A stretch of DNA of 64,000 nt. Origin: Diphasiastrum complanatum. Its lineage: Eukaryota; Streptophyta; Lycopodiopsida; Lycopodiales; Lycopodiaceae. The stretch spans positions 18,519,718 to 18,583,717 of the forward strand of contig CM055107.1 of the NCBI GenBank assembly GCA_029204225.1. Reading direction: 5' to 3'. The translations under genes and the position numbers were made by a program. A model generated the notes under the pieces. It was not told the origin of the DNA and did no database searches. It worked only from the letters and a program-made list of their open reading frames with translations. Positions 10,271 to 19,703 of the stretch are shown piece after piece. Position 1 is the stretch's first letter. Each line of letters opens with the position of its first letter.

Positions 10271-10469
10271 CCTTTGTGAAAGCCAACATATTGGCCATAG
10301 TGATTACAATATCCATGTAACCAGTAAAGCTGCTAGCGCACCCCAATGGACCCAACATTTCATGTTTTGATTGTTCTTTACCAGATCAACATGCACTGAT
10401 ATGATGGGAACTTCTACCAATTCCTAATGGCTTCTAGCATATTGTTGTTGATGGCAGCTGATCTTTGAA
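10271..10469. other. Unassigned linker between F1 and B1
   Basis: About 200 bp seen only here. It is deleted at the matching F4-B2 junction (53460), which suggests that F next to B is the ancestral order. Confidence 0.45.
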
Positions 10470-10629
10470 TATTTGTATCCCAAGGCAAACATGAGTTTCT
10501 CCTAGATCTATCATATCGAACTCGTTCTGGAATGAAACACATGATCTTTTGTTTGATGTATAGCGAATGTATTATCCATGTAGAGAATCAGCGGTTGTTT
10601 TCTCCGAACCCATCTACGAATTGTTTGAG

Positions 10630-10998
10630 CTAGGTCAGCTCATTAGCCATCTTGGCCGCAACAACGTATTCTGCCTCACAGGATGATTGGGCAATTATGG
10701 TCTGCTTCTTACTAGCCCAAAGAATAGTTGCATCTGCTATTATGGTACATCCTCCTGAAACACTTTTGCAGTCGTCTTTCATGGATGCCCAGCTCGCATT
10801 ACTGTAGGACTTCACCTGAAATCTTGCATCCCGAAAATAGCAAAAGCCGTAGTCCTTTGTATGATTTAGGTACTGTAGGATTCTCTTGGTAATTTTCCAT
10901 TGTACAGGTCCTAGATTAATATTAAATTGGCCCAGTATGAACATTGCGTAGGCAATGTCCGACGTATTATCTGCCAAGTGAAGCAAAGAACCAATCAA
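10630..10998 (-). pseudogene. Family B RNase H region
   Basis: 122 codons encode the end of reverse transcriptase and the copia RNase H, which removes the RNA strand after copying. Motifs are MIGSLLHLADNTSDIAYAM, VKSYSNASWASMKDD (usually SDAS/SDADWA), SVSGGCTII and SSCEAEYVVAAK. The first catalytic aspartate of RNase H appears changed to Asn (YSNAS). Confidence 0.8.
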
Positions 10999-11157
10999 CG
11001 TTCTTTAAGGCTTATTGAGTATTGCTTCTGTTCATCTTGGTTTTTGGGAAGGTCTTGGTTGGGGTCAAAATTGTACCACGAACCATTGGAGTATTTACTC
11101 CTCTACAACAGTGTCATTTGGAAATTGTCAATAATTTTCTGAATGTCGGTATCTTGA

Positions 11158-11830
11158 TTACTGTAGATACAGTCTACCACTCTCAAGATCTCTGTGAATT
11201 TGTAATCCTATGTAGCATTTTGCTTCTCCTAGGTCTGATATTTTAAAGTGCTTGGAAATATCGTCCTTCACTTGTGCAATCAACTTATCGCTTCTTGATA
11301 GGATCAATGTGTCATCTACATAGCCACCGATGATGATGATTTCTCCATCTATGACTTTCATATAGACATTATATTTAGCCATTACGGTTTGGAAACCCAA
11401 GGACCTGAGAGCACGATCCTTCTTCTTGTACCATTGTCGCCACTGTTTTAGTCCATAGATGCTTTTATGAATCCTGCAGGCATAATCAGCAAATGATTTA
11501 CATCATGGTGGTTGATCCATATACAACTCTTCTTTAAAATCCCCATGCGAGAAAGTTGTCTTCTCATATACAATGTGGATCTTCAAACTGTAGGCTACTG
11601 CATATGCAATCAATAGATGTATAGATGTATGTTTGACAATAGGAGAAAAGGTTTCAGTGTAATCAACACATATTTATGTTAAAAACCTTTTGCAACTAGC
11701 CTAGCTTTGTATCTTGACACCTTGTTGTTTGGTCCATACTTGTATTTGTAGATCCATTTGCATTGGACATGCTTCATGTCGTTTGATATGGGTTCAAGTG
11801 TCCACACCATGTTCTGCTCCATGGAGTTTA
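11158..11830 (-). pseudogene. Family B reverse transcriptase, broken
   Basis: The minus strand encodes the palm with YVDDTLILS (open stretch 11158-11400) and, further upstream with stops and shifts, the finger motifs KARLVAKGF-like and MDQPP. The catalytic YVDD is intact but the frame is not continuous. The copy at 53983-54840 is less broken. Confidence 0.8.
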
Positions 11831-11939
11831 TTTGTTTTTCCATGGCTTTTATCCACTTTTCCTTGTCTGGAATGTCAATAGTTTTCTCATAAATTTGTGG
11901 TTTATCACCGAATCCACAAAACTCTTATGTTGTAGAAGC

Positions 11940-12337
11940 TTAGCTATCTGTTCCATTTATGACAAGTGGTTTTCCTTCTCTTCCAGACCTTCTTGGAAAT
12001 TGTGTTGGTGCCACAATTGTTTTGCCTTTGTCCTTCCGGATGTCTACAGAACCATTGTGTGTTGCAGGCGATTTAGGTACAGGTTGCTCCATGATTTGTT
12101 GATCGTCTGAACTGTAACTCAATTTATTTGGTATATGAACATCCTGATCTAGATGTTCATGGTCTACTCCCTCTGTCTATGTGGGAAGATTATAGTACTT
12201 CTTTCTAAGAATATCATAACCAACTGGATCTTCGTCAGCCATTGATCTTGCTTCATCAAATTTCACATCTCTTACAGTTTTGATTCCCCTGGTGTTAGGC
12301 ATGTATGCCCTATAATATGAGGAATGTACATCATAGC
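11940..12337 (-). pseudogene. Family B linker and integrase C-terminal end
   Basis: Open stretches encode DEARSMADEDPVGYDILRKK and a hydrophilic linker with DKGKTIVAPTQFPRRSGR, matching 54841-55345. The minus-strand frame continues to 12407 only by running into antisense family A sequence beyond the junction at 12337. Confidence 0.75.
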
Positions 12338-12342
12338 CATCC

Positions 12343-13310
12343 ATGTATAAGAACAATGTATGGACATTTGCACCTATACTAGATGGCAAAAAACCAGTCA
12401 AGTGCAAGTGGATCTACAACATCAAAACAGGTCCTGATGGAGAAAACATCAGATACAAAGCAAGATTAGTTGCTAAAGGATTTTCACAACAGTATGGGAT
12501 CAACTACACTGATACCTTCTCACTAGTAGTCAAACATACATCAATTGGCTTGTTATTCTCGTATGAAGTGGCTCATGATCTGAAAATCCATATTGTGGAT
12601 GAGAAAATTGCTTTCTTGCACGCAAAATTGGAAGAAGACTTATTCATGGACCAACCACTTGGTTTTGTAAAACAAGAATATCCTAAATACAGATGTCACA
12701 TGAATAAAAGCATTTATGGTCTGAAACAAGCAGCCAGACAATGGTATAGAAAGAAGGACGAAATACTACATTCCCTAGGCTTCAAACTTCTATTTGCTGA
12801 GTCAAATGTCTATATCAAGCATGTCCAAAAAGAAATAATCATCTAGCTGTCTATGTTGATGACACACTTATCTTCTCAAGAAGAAATAAGTTAATTTCAA
12901 ATGTCAAAAGAGACGTTTCTTGAAATATTTGAGATCACTGACCTAGGATAAGCTAAAATTTATCTAGGCTTGCAGATCATGAGAGATTTTGAAGGTGGTG
13001 AGTTGTATTTTCACCAACAAAAGTATACTCAAAAGATCATTGAAGACTTCAACATGCTCGAATGCAAAGGTGTAGATACTCCCATGATACTTGGAATAAT
13101 ACTAAGCAAGGCAGATTGTCTGCAGACTCTCGAGGAGGAGGAACGAATGGCCAAAACACCCTATCATAGGCTGATTGGATCATTGTTATATCTAGGAGAC
13201 AACACCAGACCTGATATAGCATTTGCAATATACAGGCTGAGCCAATATAATCAAAACCCAAGATGGTTGCATTGGAAGTTGGCAAAAAGAGTACTACAAT
13301 ATCTCTAGGA
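12343..13310 (+). pseudogene. Family A reverse transcriptase
   Basis: Two open stretches (12343-12846, 12970-13308) cover most of the enzyme: WIYNIKTGPDGEN, RYKARLVAKGFSQQYGINY, MDQPLGFV, SIYGLKQAARQWY. One base is missing just before the VYVDDT box (about 12842), and another frameshift lies near 12921 (VKRDVS to EIFEIT). Both lesions are also in A1. The C-terminal part includes PDIAFAIYRLSQYNQNP. Confidence 0.88.
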
Positions 13311-13825
13311 AACGAAAGACTATGGATTGTGTTATTCAAAGGAAGCTGGATTTTACATCGAATCTTACAGTGACGCAAGCTAGGCATCCATGAAAAATGA
13401 TAGCAAAAGTAATTCAGGAGGTTGTACTCTAGCATTTGGCACAGCCATACTCTGGATAAGCAAGAAGCAAATAATAGTAGCTCGATCTTCCTGTGAAGCG
13501 GAATATGTAGTAACAGCCAAGATGGAAAATGAGTTGATCTGGATTAAATAGATTTTGGAAGGATTTGATGAATCTATTTCTGAACCTTATGTCTTGTTAA
13601 TGGATAACACTTTGGCAATCTATCTTACAAAAGATCTTGTATTTCACTAAAAAACAAAGCACATAGTTATCAAATATCATGTGATTTGGGACTTAGTTGA
13701 GAAGAAGATACTAAAGACAGTCTTGATACCCACAGAGGAAATGACAGCTGATATCTTTACAAAGCCACTCAGTAAAGCTTTGTTCGAGAAGCAACAAAGA
13801 AGATTGGGATTAATCCAACTACCCA
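13311..13825 (+). pseudogene. Family A RNase H
   Basis: Encodes the copia RNase H with ESYSDAS then a TAG where Trp is expected, SGGCTLAFGTAILWISKKQ, SCEAEYVVTAK, LMDNT, and the C-terminal ADIFTKPLSKALFEKQ. Stops at VLQYL* and SDAS* also occur in the copy at 45063-45530, so they are older than the copies. Confidence 0.85.
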
Positions 13826-13826
13826 C

Positions 13827-13839
13827 TTTGAGAGGGAGC
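13827..13839 (+). other. Polypurine tract
   Basis: TTTGAGAGGGAGC directly precedes the LTR. It would prime plus-strand DNA synthesis. The same tract is at 45541-45553 and, inverted, at 63891-63904. Confidence 0.85.
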
Positions 13840-14702
13840 TGTAGAACAACTGATAAGAGAGATCTTGGTCCTACTAACAAAGAGCGCAGTTTACTTAACA
13901 AAGGATAAGAAACGAAAGCGAGATCAAAACATTTTTATCCGTGATCAACCTCAAAGGATTCGCAAACTTTGTCTTGCAGTCAACTCGAAAGATTCGCAAA
14001 ACAGTTACTCATAGAAGCTCGTGGCTTTCTTGTTGAAGCTCGAAACATTCGTGAATACAATCTTGTCGCAAAATATTATCTTTCTTGTTCAAACCTTAGA
14101 TGTCGTAAAATTGTTGCGAACAATTCGCAAAATCTTCTGGACTGTTCTTCAAGCTCACCTATCGCAAACAATTCACGAAATATTCTAGATTTCTTCTTCA
14201 AGCTCAAAGAATTGACATCGATCACAAACAATTCTCGAAAGATGAAATTGTCGCAAAGAGACAATTGTCGCGAATAATTTGTGAAACACGAAGCTAAGAC
14301 GAAGAGATAAATTGTTGCGAATATTAAAAGGCAAAAAGACCTGTAAATAAAAGGCCAAAAGACCTGTCCTGTAGCAATATAAATACATGTGCACTACTCG
14401 TTGTAACTCACTCACTCAATCAGAGACACAACAGCGAGATAAGACAACAAGAGATGTATAATGATGAATCAAATTCAGAGTTATAAAATTCATTTTTGAT
14501 CAATAGATTCTTATTGTCTAAATTGTCTTAAGTTGTCTCTTACTTCCGCATATAATTTTAGCATGCATGTGCAATCTGAGCTAATACTGTTCTATTAGTA
14601 CATAGATCAGATATAGACCCGATTGAAGACACTGATATCAGTTTGATTTATTCAAACTTTCATCATGTTCTCTGTGGAAGAATATTTATTACCTCTCTTA
14701 CA
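13840..14702 (+). repeat. Family A 3' LTR, long form
   Basis: 863 bp from TGTAGAAC to CTTACA. Unlike the 5' LTRs it keeps a block of about 330 bp (13960-14290) full of CGAA and TTCGC words (GCGAACAATTCGCAAA and variants) and the promoter at 14378. Compared with 62998-63890 it has lost about 120 bp between GCGAAT and ATTAAAAGG near 14317. Confidence 0.9.
14378..14385 (+). promoter_or_regulatory. Family A LTR TATA box
   Basis: TATAAATA within the long LTR, about 20 bp upstream of the conserved CTCGTTGTAACTCACTCAC. The matching box in the LTR at 62998-63890 is at 63255-63262 on the minus strand. The short LTRs lack it. Confidence 0.6.
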
Positions 14703-14908
14703 TTTCTCTCTCTCTGTTAAGTTTTGTTTAAATAAATTACAAATTTAACTTTCTAGCAATGCAAATCATCATCGAATATGCAATTGCTTTTCCTTCTCTC
14801 TAACAAATTACAAATTTAACATTCAATTTTCATCATACACTATCTATTCATCTATCACCCTAAATCTTAAATCAATACAAAATGCAAAAAACACACACAC
14901 ACACAGAC

Positions 14909-14976
<68 letters not shown>

Positions 14977-15275
14977 ATATTACAAATCTATCATTCAACT
15001 ACTACCAAACACTATCTATTTATCTATTATCCTAAATTCTAAATTAATGCAAAATGCAAAACACACACACATACACACTCCCCCTCCCCCACCCCTCTCT
15101 CTCTCTCTCAAATTACAAATCTAAAATTTAATTACTATCAAACTATATCTATTTATCTATTGCCCTGAATTCTAAATCAATGCAAAATGCAAAACACACA
15201 CACACATGCACACTTCTCTCTCTCTCTCTCTCTCTCTCTCACTCGCTCTCTCTCTCTAAAAAATTCATACACTAT
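14703..15275 (+). repeat. Minisatellite array with (CT)n and (CA)n blocks
   Basis: Three to four units of 130-170 bp. Each reads AAATTACAAATCTAACATT..., then CACTATCTATTCATCTATTA, then AAATCAATGCAAAATGCAAAA, a (CA)n run and a (CT)n run. The arrays at 33105-33665 and 62460-62997 match in inverted form. Single units occur beside C and A elements elsewhere. Confidence 0.85.
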
Positions 15276-15287
15276 CTATGCAATATT

Positions 15288-15400
15288 ATCTTTGCACTAT
15301 CTACTTTACACTATCTACTTTACACTTTTTACTTTACACTATTTACTTTACACTCTTCCTTCAATTACTTTACGCTTTACACTTTCCCTTCATCACTTTT
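15288..15400 (+). repeat. ~12-bp tandem repeats (CTACTTTACACTAT)
   Basis: About seven degenerate copies of CTACTTTACACT, also at 33000-33085 and 62340-62435 on the other strand. Confidence 0.8.
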
Positions 15401-15477
15401 TAACATCCCTCCTCACTTTCTTTCACAAAAACAAACAAAGCAAACTTTATCTCTAAGAGAAAAGGCAAAAACAAAAC

Positions 15478-15572
15478 AACTACCTCCAAAAGTTCCAAAA
15501 GCTCCAAAAGCATCAAAATTTTCCAGCTCCAAATGAACCAAACGCTCCAAATGCACCAAATGCTCCAAAACT
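15478..15572 (+). repeat. 9-bp tandem repeats (GCTCCAAAA)
   Basis: About ten copies of GCTCCAAAA or GCTCCAAAT. The matching arrays at 32775-32905 and 62105-62245 are longer. Because the unit is three codons, frames stay open and give APK or FGA peptide repeats, but I do not consider them coding. Confidence 0.8.
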
Positions 15573-15619
15573 GTGAGAAATAGTGAGAAAAGAATCTGCA
15601 GATGGCACAAAAATCCGAA

Positions 15620-16010
15620 ATTCACAGACGTCGGATTTCGAAGTCCCAAAACACATCGAAATCTTGCGTCCGCATCCGTAACCAGTCTAATCAGAAAAAT
15701 ATTCGGGACTCAAATCAATGACGTGGACATCAGAATGCGACGAACGTTGGAATCCGACGTCCACGTCAGATGCCAACTATTTTTTTTCGTTACGCCATAT
15801 TCCATGCCATATCAACGTCAAAATGTCAGATTTTGACACGTCGGAATCCGACGTCAAGTTTGAAAATTGATTTGCACCACAGTTTACCGATCACCGAACG
15901 TCCAATTTGGGAATTGTTACTTGGACGTCGGAATCCGAAGCATTGATATGCAACATAATAGAAAATTAACAAAAATCAGTCGGACGTCCACGTCGGAATC
16001 CCCGTGATAT
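15620..16010 (+). promoter_or_regulatory. Cluster of ACGT-core palindromes upstream of the zinc-binding ORF
   Basis: At least eight ACGT cores, many in GACGTCGG/CCGACGTC form, including TGACGTGG, GACGTCCACGTCA and CGGAATCCGACGTC. ACGT cores of this kind are bound by plant bZIP proteins, so an enhancer role is possible. That is inference. The cluster is kept in Z2 (32330-32720) and Z3 (61670-62060). Confidence 0.45.
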
Positions 16011-16019
16011 GTTATTGTG

Positions 16020-16860
16020 AATATTTCAACTTCAGATGCTGTCATCGTGGGTAGATTAGCACGTTCAGGGTAGGCACCGTCAACTAATAGAATGCTTGTA
16101 TGCTATTTAGCGAGAATTTGAAATATTTTAAAATTCTTAAAAGTTAATTTCTAAGTTTTAATCTAAATCATCTACACGATATAAATTTCAAATGTATGCA
16201 TTATGATTGGGCCACATGTCAGAAAAAATTAAGGAAAAAAAAGCATATTTACAAGGGGCCATTTCAAAGTTTAGAACTTCTCTAATGTAGGTATCAATTC
16301 ATTCTAGAAACAACTTAGCCGAAACATCTCTAACATCATAGAGTGTTTAAAATATCTCATACATCATTGGAAGTTTGACCTTTGGAAGCATGACCTAGTA
16401 ATGACTCTTGAATATTCAAGATCAATAAGACATCGACTTTTATCTTTCACTTTATAAGTGTTTGTTGGTTTGTCAAAAATTATTTCTCTATATGTTCTAT
16501 GACTTCCCATAGTTTTTCAGCTAGTAGGATAACTTTGAATCTCCACACGTGGTAGTTACTTCCATCAAGTGATCTATGGCAAACACTGTATTACTAGAGG
16601 AATTCCTGTGTAGATGCTAATTACAAGTAAAAATAATAAATGAATGTACGAGAAAAGATAGCACCTAGCTTCTCTCAATCTAAGAAGGTTCAAAATAGTT
16701 GGATAGCCTATTAAGGTATAGAATGCTAAGCAATATGTAACTTGCTCATCCAATTATTAGGATTCATGATGTAAAGCTCAGATTTATTAATTTGGTAGAA
16801 GTGGTAGATGTTTGACATAGCCCAGTGCTTAAAATCAATGTAAGAATAGTCGTCATTGAT
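16020..16860. other. Z unit spacer upstream of the ORF
   Basis: About 840 bp of AT-rich sequence conserved in all three Z copies. No coding frame recognised. Confidence 0.6.
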
Positions 16861-16868
16861 TGTTGCAA

Positions 16869-16878
16869 TATATAAAAG
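16869..16878 (+). promoter_or_regulatory. TATA box of the Z-unit gene
   Basis: TATATAAAAG lies 240 bp upstream of the ATG at 17111. The box is conserved on the minus strand at 31441-31448 and 60879-60886. A CT-rich leader (16990-17080) follows, as is common in plant 5' untranslated regions. Confidence 0.55.
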
Positions 16879-17110
16879 GTCCTTTTGAGATTTTAAAGTT
16901 TGTCTTGCGAGGAAATCTTGCTCATGTCTACAAAGATTGGTGCAATCCTGGTCGACGCGGCTTTTGGTTGAGCGAACGAACCAACGCCACCTCTCTCAAC
17001 CGTTTTCTCCTTCCTCCTTTCTCTACTCCTCGCTCTCTCCCATTCGTTTTCTCCTTGCTCCTTGCTCCTTGCCAATTGCTCTCGAAGGTGGTGCTGAGGC
17101 AACGATAATA

Positions 17111-17734
17111 ATGGATAGTTCCATGCATTCGGGGGATCGAGAAAATTCGAAAAAACAGCAGAATGCTGTTAGAATGCTCGTCTGCTGGAAATGCCAACGC
17201 TCTGTGCATAGCCATTCTGATCAGCTTCCATATTATCCACACAAAACTATTGATCCGTCGTTGTACGTGTGCCGTGTGTGTGATAAACGTGAGGAAGCTG
17301 CGGCTTCCGGAAATGTGGGTATGGAAGAATTTCCTCCTGCTTTGTCACAGAATTCAGCCCACGCAGAAAAGAAACAGCCTGTAGATCCGTGTGCGGTGAC
17401 GCCTTCACCATATGCAGCAGGTCAATGTTCATCCACTAGTATTGAGATAGAAATGGATGATGCTACAGAACGTGCAGCTTTGGAAGATTATGCTGCTGCT
17501 GCGTACACTGCGGCAGAATGCGCAAGGAAGGCTGCCAAAGAGGCCAGGGCTCGAGCTGATGCGCTAAAGCTAGTTTCTGACAAGGCTATAGCAAAAGCCA
17601 CGGCAGCAACACAGACAGCACTTATTGCAGAAATAGAAGCCGCTGAGGTTCGAACCCTGCTTCGAATTCGTGATCCACCGGTGGATTCAAGTAGTTCATC
17701 ATTGGGGAGTAGTTCATCATCGGAGAGCGGTTAG
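17111..17734 (+). CDS. Putative CX2C-X25-CX2C zinc-binding protein, copy 1
   Basis: An intact 207-codon frame of unknown family. Four cysteines at residues 25, 28, 54 and 57 (CWKC and CRVC) are spaced 25 residues apart and could hold one zinc ion. Residues 58-120 are polar. Residues about 125-185 are Ala/Arg/Lys-rich with heptad character (AAAAYTAAECARKAAKEA), likely a helix or coiled coil. The tail is a serine run ending SESG. I chose this ATG because the frame extends upstream only in this copy: copies 2 and 3 differ by an indel in the leader, so only the part from here is shared. No signal peptide or membrane segment. The function is unknown, and DNA, RNA or protein binding is only a guess. 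No retroelement motif is present. Confidence 0.6.
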   Translation: MDSSMHSGDRENSKKQQNAVRMLVCWKCQRSVHSHSDQLPYYPHKTIDPSLYVCRVCDKREEAAASGNVGMEEFPPALSQNSAHAEKKQPVDPCAVTPSPYAAGQCSSTSIEIEMDDATERAALEDYAAAAYTAAECARKAAKEARARADALKLVSDKAIAKATAATQTALIAEIEAAEVRTLLRIRDPPVDSSSSSLGSSSSSESG

Positions 17735-17747
17735 AGGACAGAGTGGA

Positions 17748-18121
17748 ATATCTCATGATTAGGAATGTGGAATCAAACACTTCAGCAGTGAAGACAAGCG
17801 ATCAGCAGGGCAGCTGCGTCAGTCACATGCTGCACAGTGCAATGTGACTAATTCAATCTTTGACAGAAGCTCAAAACCAGATTGCGGACGATCTCGATTA
17901 ATTGCCTCAATGGTTTTACGTTTTTTGGGATTGCCCACGGCAAAGTCTATCGTTTTCGTTAAATAGTTAAATAGAAGTGAAATATCTCATGATTAGTTAA
18001 ATAGAAGACAAGCGATCATGAGCAGGGCAGCCGCGTCTGTCACATGCTGCAATGAGACTAATTCAATCTTTGACAGAAGCTCAAAACTAGATTTGGCAAA
18101 GTCTATCGTTTTCGTTTAAAT
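17748..18121 (+). repeat. Imperfect tandem duplication downstream of the ORF
   Basis: Two related blocks (17748-17969 and 17980-18121) share AATATCTCATGATTAG, GACAAGCGATCA, GCAGGGCAGC, TTCAATCTTTGACAGAAG and GGCAAAGTCTATCGTTTTCG. Both are present in Z2 and Z3, so the duplication is old. It probably lies in the 3' untranslated region. Confidence 0.75.
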
Positions 18122-18310
18122 GCTTACTTGAAATTTTTTGTGTCTCACGTTTTCTGAAGAGTGTCACGTATTTTTCTTGTTTCAGAATTAGGGTTGGTTC
18201 TCTTTGTTCGAGATCTTCCGAAACTCTTGTACATTTTTTAGGTCTTAGAATTATCAGGACTCTTAGCCTCACCACGTACACTGAGCACATCCAAGAATTA
18301 TACATAGAGA

Positions 18311-18909
18311 CAAGCTGCACAGAGTTAAAATCCTTCGGTAATAATAGGTTGCAGAGCTCAAAATTACCACATCCCGAAACAGTTATTATGCAAATCCTGG
18401 AACCATTGCTCAGTAGAAGCTTTCCACCTCGAAAGCTCTCCCACATCCTTGATTTTGAAGCCAAAAAGGATGCACGTGGGCAGATGCTTTGCACCCACAC
18501 AGCTCTTCGTTACGTGGACCTGTGGACTGCCACATACCAGCTTCCTTGCATGCCACGTTGGGAAATTTGTTGCTTTCAGAAAGTTTTTTTCTTGGCCCAT
18601 TTCGTGCAGCGGTGGCCGTAGCTGTTGATCCTGGTGGGTCTACAAGAAAGGTTCAAAGAAAATGTTGCGACAGTGGCTGGTAAGATTCTGAAGCCCTATC
18701 TTTCTTATGTCCAAAAACAAGTTTGGACATATTTTGAAGTTGAAGGTGATGAAATGGCTTATAAGAATACCAGATTATCTGTCAGTACGATGTCTCTAAT
18801 CTGTCTTTCTAGCATGACCGGGGTTTGTGATGAAGGTGGCTGAACTTTCATTCAGGAAGTTCTGCCTTTTTGCTCATTCTCTATAACAGCACAAATATAG
18901 CTGCAAAAG
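18311..18909 (+). other. 599-bp segment present only in Z1
   Basis: Z2 and Z3 join directly where this segment sits (at 30030/30031 and 59450/59451). It lacks GT...AG ends and target duplications, so it is neither a plain intron nor a classic insertion. It contains a 72-codon frame (18625-18843) with NVATVAGKILKPYLSYVQKQ, which reads like an ordinary protein, but I do not recognise it. Either Z1 gained it or the ancestor of Z2/Z3 lost it. Confidence 0.55.
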
Positions 18910-19289
18910 GCTCATTGTTCTGTACACAGGATGCTACTGGAGGTGGGGAACAGCTAATGCCTACGTTCTTTTGCACGTTCTCTTGATGCCTGCTATGGCT
19001 ACTGATGAGCTGTGCTTCCTTTGGCTTTCTTTGATTGCTAGTTTATCCATGTAGTTCTTTTTTTGTTAAACATCTTCTTATCAATACTATGTGTTGAGGT
19101 TGGTCAATGGAGTTTGAAAGAAAGTCAATGTTAAAGGATAAATTGTGAAGGTAATCTAAACAATTGAGGCAGCTTTGAACTTAATGGAGGCCTCATCTAC
19201 CCAATGTAAAAGTGGGTGACCTCAAAATTGGGTCGTGGTTCATCATGTGTATAATGTTACAATGTCTTTTCCTTCAAACACACATTGTT

Positions 19290-19703
19290 TTCTTGCATTA
19301 ATTAAATAAGACATTGAAAATATTAATGACATTGGGATTGTAGAATCTCACATGTTCGCAATGTTGTGGCAATACTAAAGTGTCATGAGAGTTCATCGAT
19401 GTACATTTTGTTGAGTCGATTTGAAAAAAACTTTGAGTTATCATTTCTAATCATGGCATTGCTTCCACGATTGATGATCTTAAAGTATTTTACGTAAAAA
19501 ACAAAGTATTTGTAGTTGGTCTCGTAATCGACTTCATAAATATGTTGCAATGTGTTGACGTATTCTAGGTCGCCTGAAATGATATTTATGTCCCTCGCAC
19601 TAGAATGACTCTCTTGTTGAAAGTTGGCCATTATACCACAATCATATGTACGTTGCTTGTTGTCAACTCTCTCAACACAACAATGATGTCCATATGCCCA
19701 CAT
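19290..19703 (-). pseudogene. CACTA DUF4216-like region
   Basis: The minus-strand frame 19703-19383 matches the DUF4216 pattern: RTYDCGIMA (usually NSGV), SGDLEYVNTLQHIYEVDY (usually YYGxLxxIxELxY) and FVFYVKYFKI (usually vlFkCdWFd). After a stop the match continues as LVLPQHCEHVRFY to about 19290. Regions of this type lie at the C-terminal end of CACTA transposase proteins. Broken. Confidence 0.6.

Larger units (their letters stand above)
10470..12337 (-). mobile_element. Family B copia fragment B1 (integrase end to RNase H)
   Basis: Minus-strand copia fragment nearly parallel to 53461-55320. On the minus strand it reads integrase C-terminus (GYDVHSSYYRAYMPNTRG), linker, reverse transcriptase, RNase H. 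It begins abruptly at 12337 against plus-strand family A sequence, a head-to-head junction. No LTR of this copy is present. Confidence 0.85.
12338..14702 (+). mobile_element. Family A 3' half A2 (reverse transcriptase to 3' LTR)
   Basis: Plus-strand 3' half of a family A element: reverse transcriptase, RNase H, polypurine tract, 3' LTR. It starts at the inverted junction with B1 and ends at TTACA (14702), followed by the (CT)n side of the Z unit. It shares two stops with the copy at 39583-45568 (after VLQYL and within the SDAS motif). Confidence 0.9.
14703..19213 (+). repeat. Z unit copy Z1
   Basis: The Z unit occurs here and, inverted, at 28510-33665 and 57926-62997. In gene direction it holds a minisatellite array, short repeats, an ACGT-core cluster, a TATA box, the zinc-binding ORF and a long non-coding end. 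Z1 is the most diverged of the three and carries a 599-bp segment (18311-18909) absent from the others. It stops at about 19213, where Z2 continues for about 1.2 kb more. Confidence 0.88.

Noticed and set aside
15180-15536. 118-codon frame in Z1 array
   Set aside because: Built from (CT)n, 12-bp and 9-bp repeats; not conserved in frame in Z2 and Z3.
16937-17110. 58-codon N-terminal extension of the Z1 gene
   Set aside because: Out of frame in Z2 and Z3 because of an indel in the CT-rich leader, so it is untranslated leader.
18311-18909. Intron of the Z gene retained in Z1
   Set aside because: Ends are CA...AG, not GT...AG, and no branch or pyrimidine pattern fits; kept as a presence/absence segment instead.
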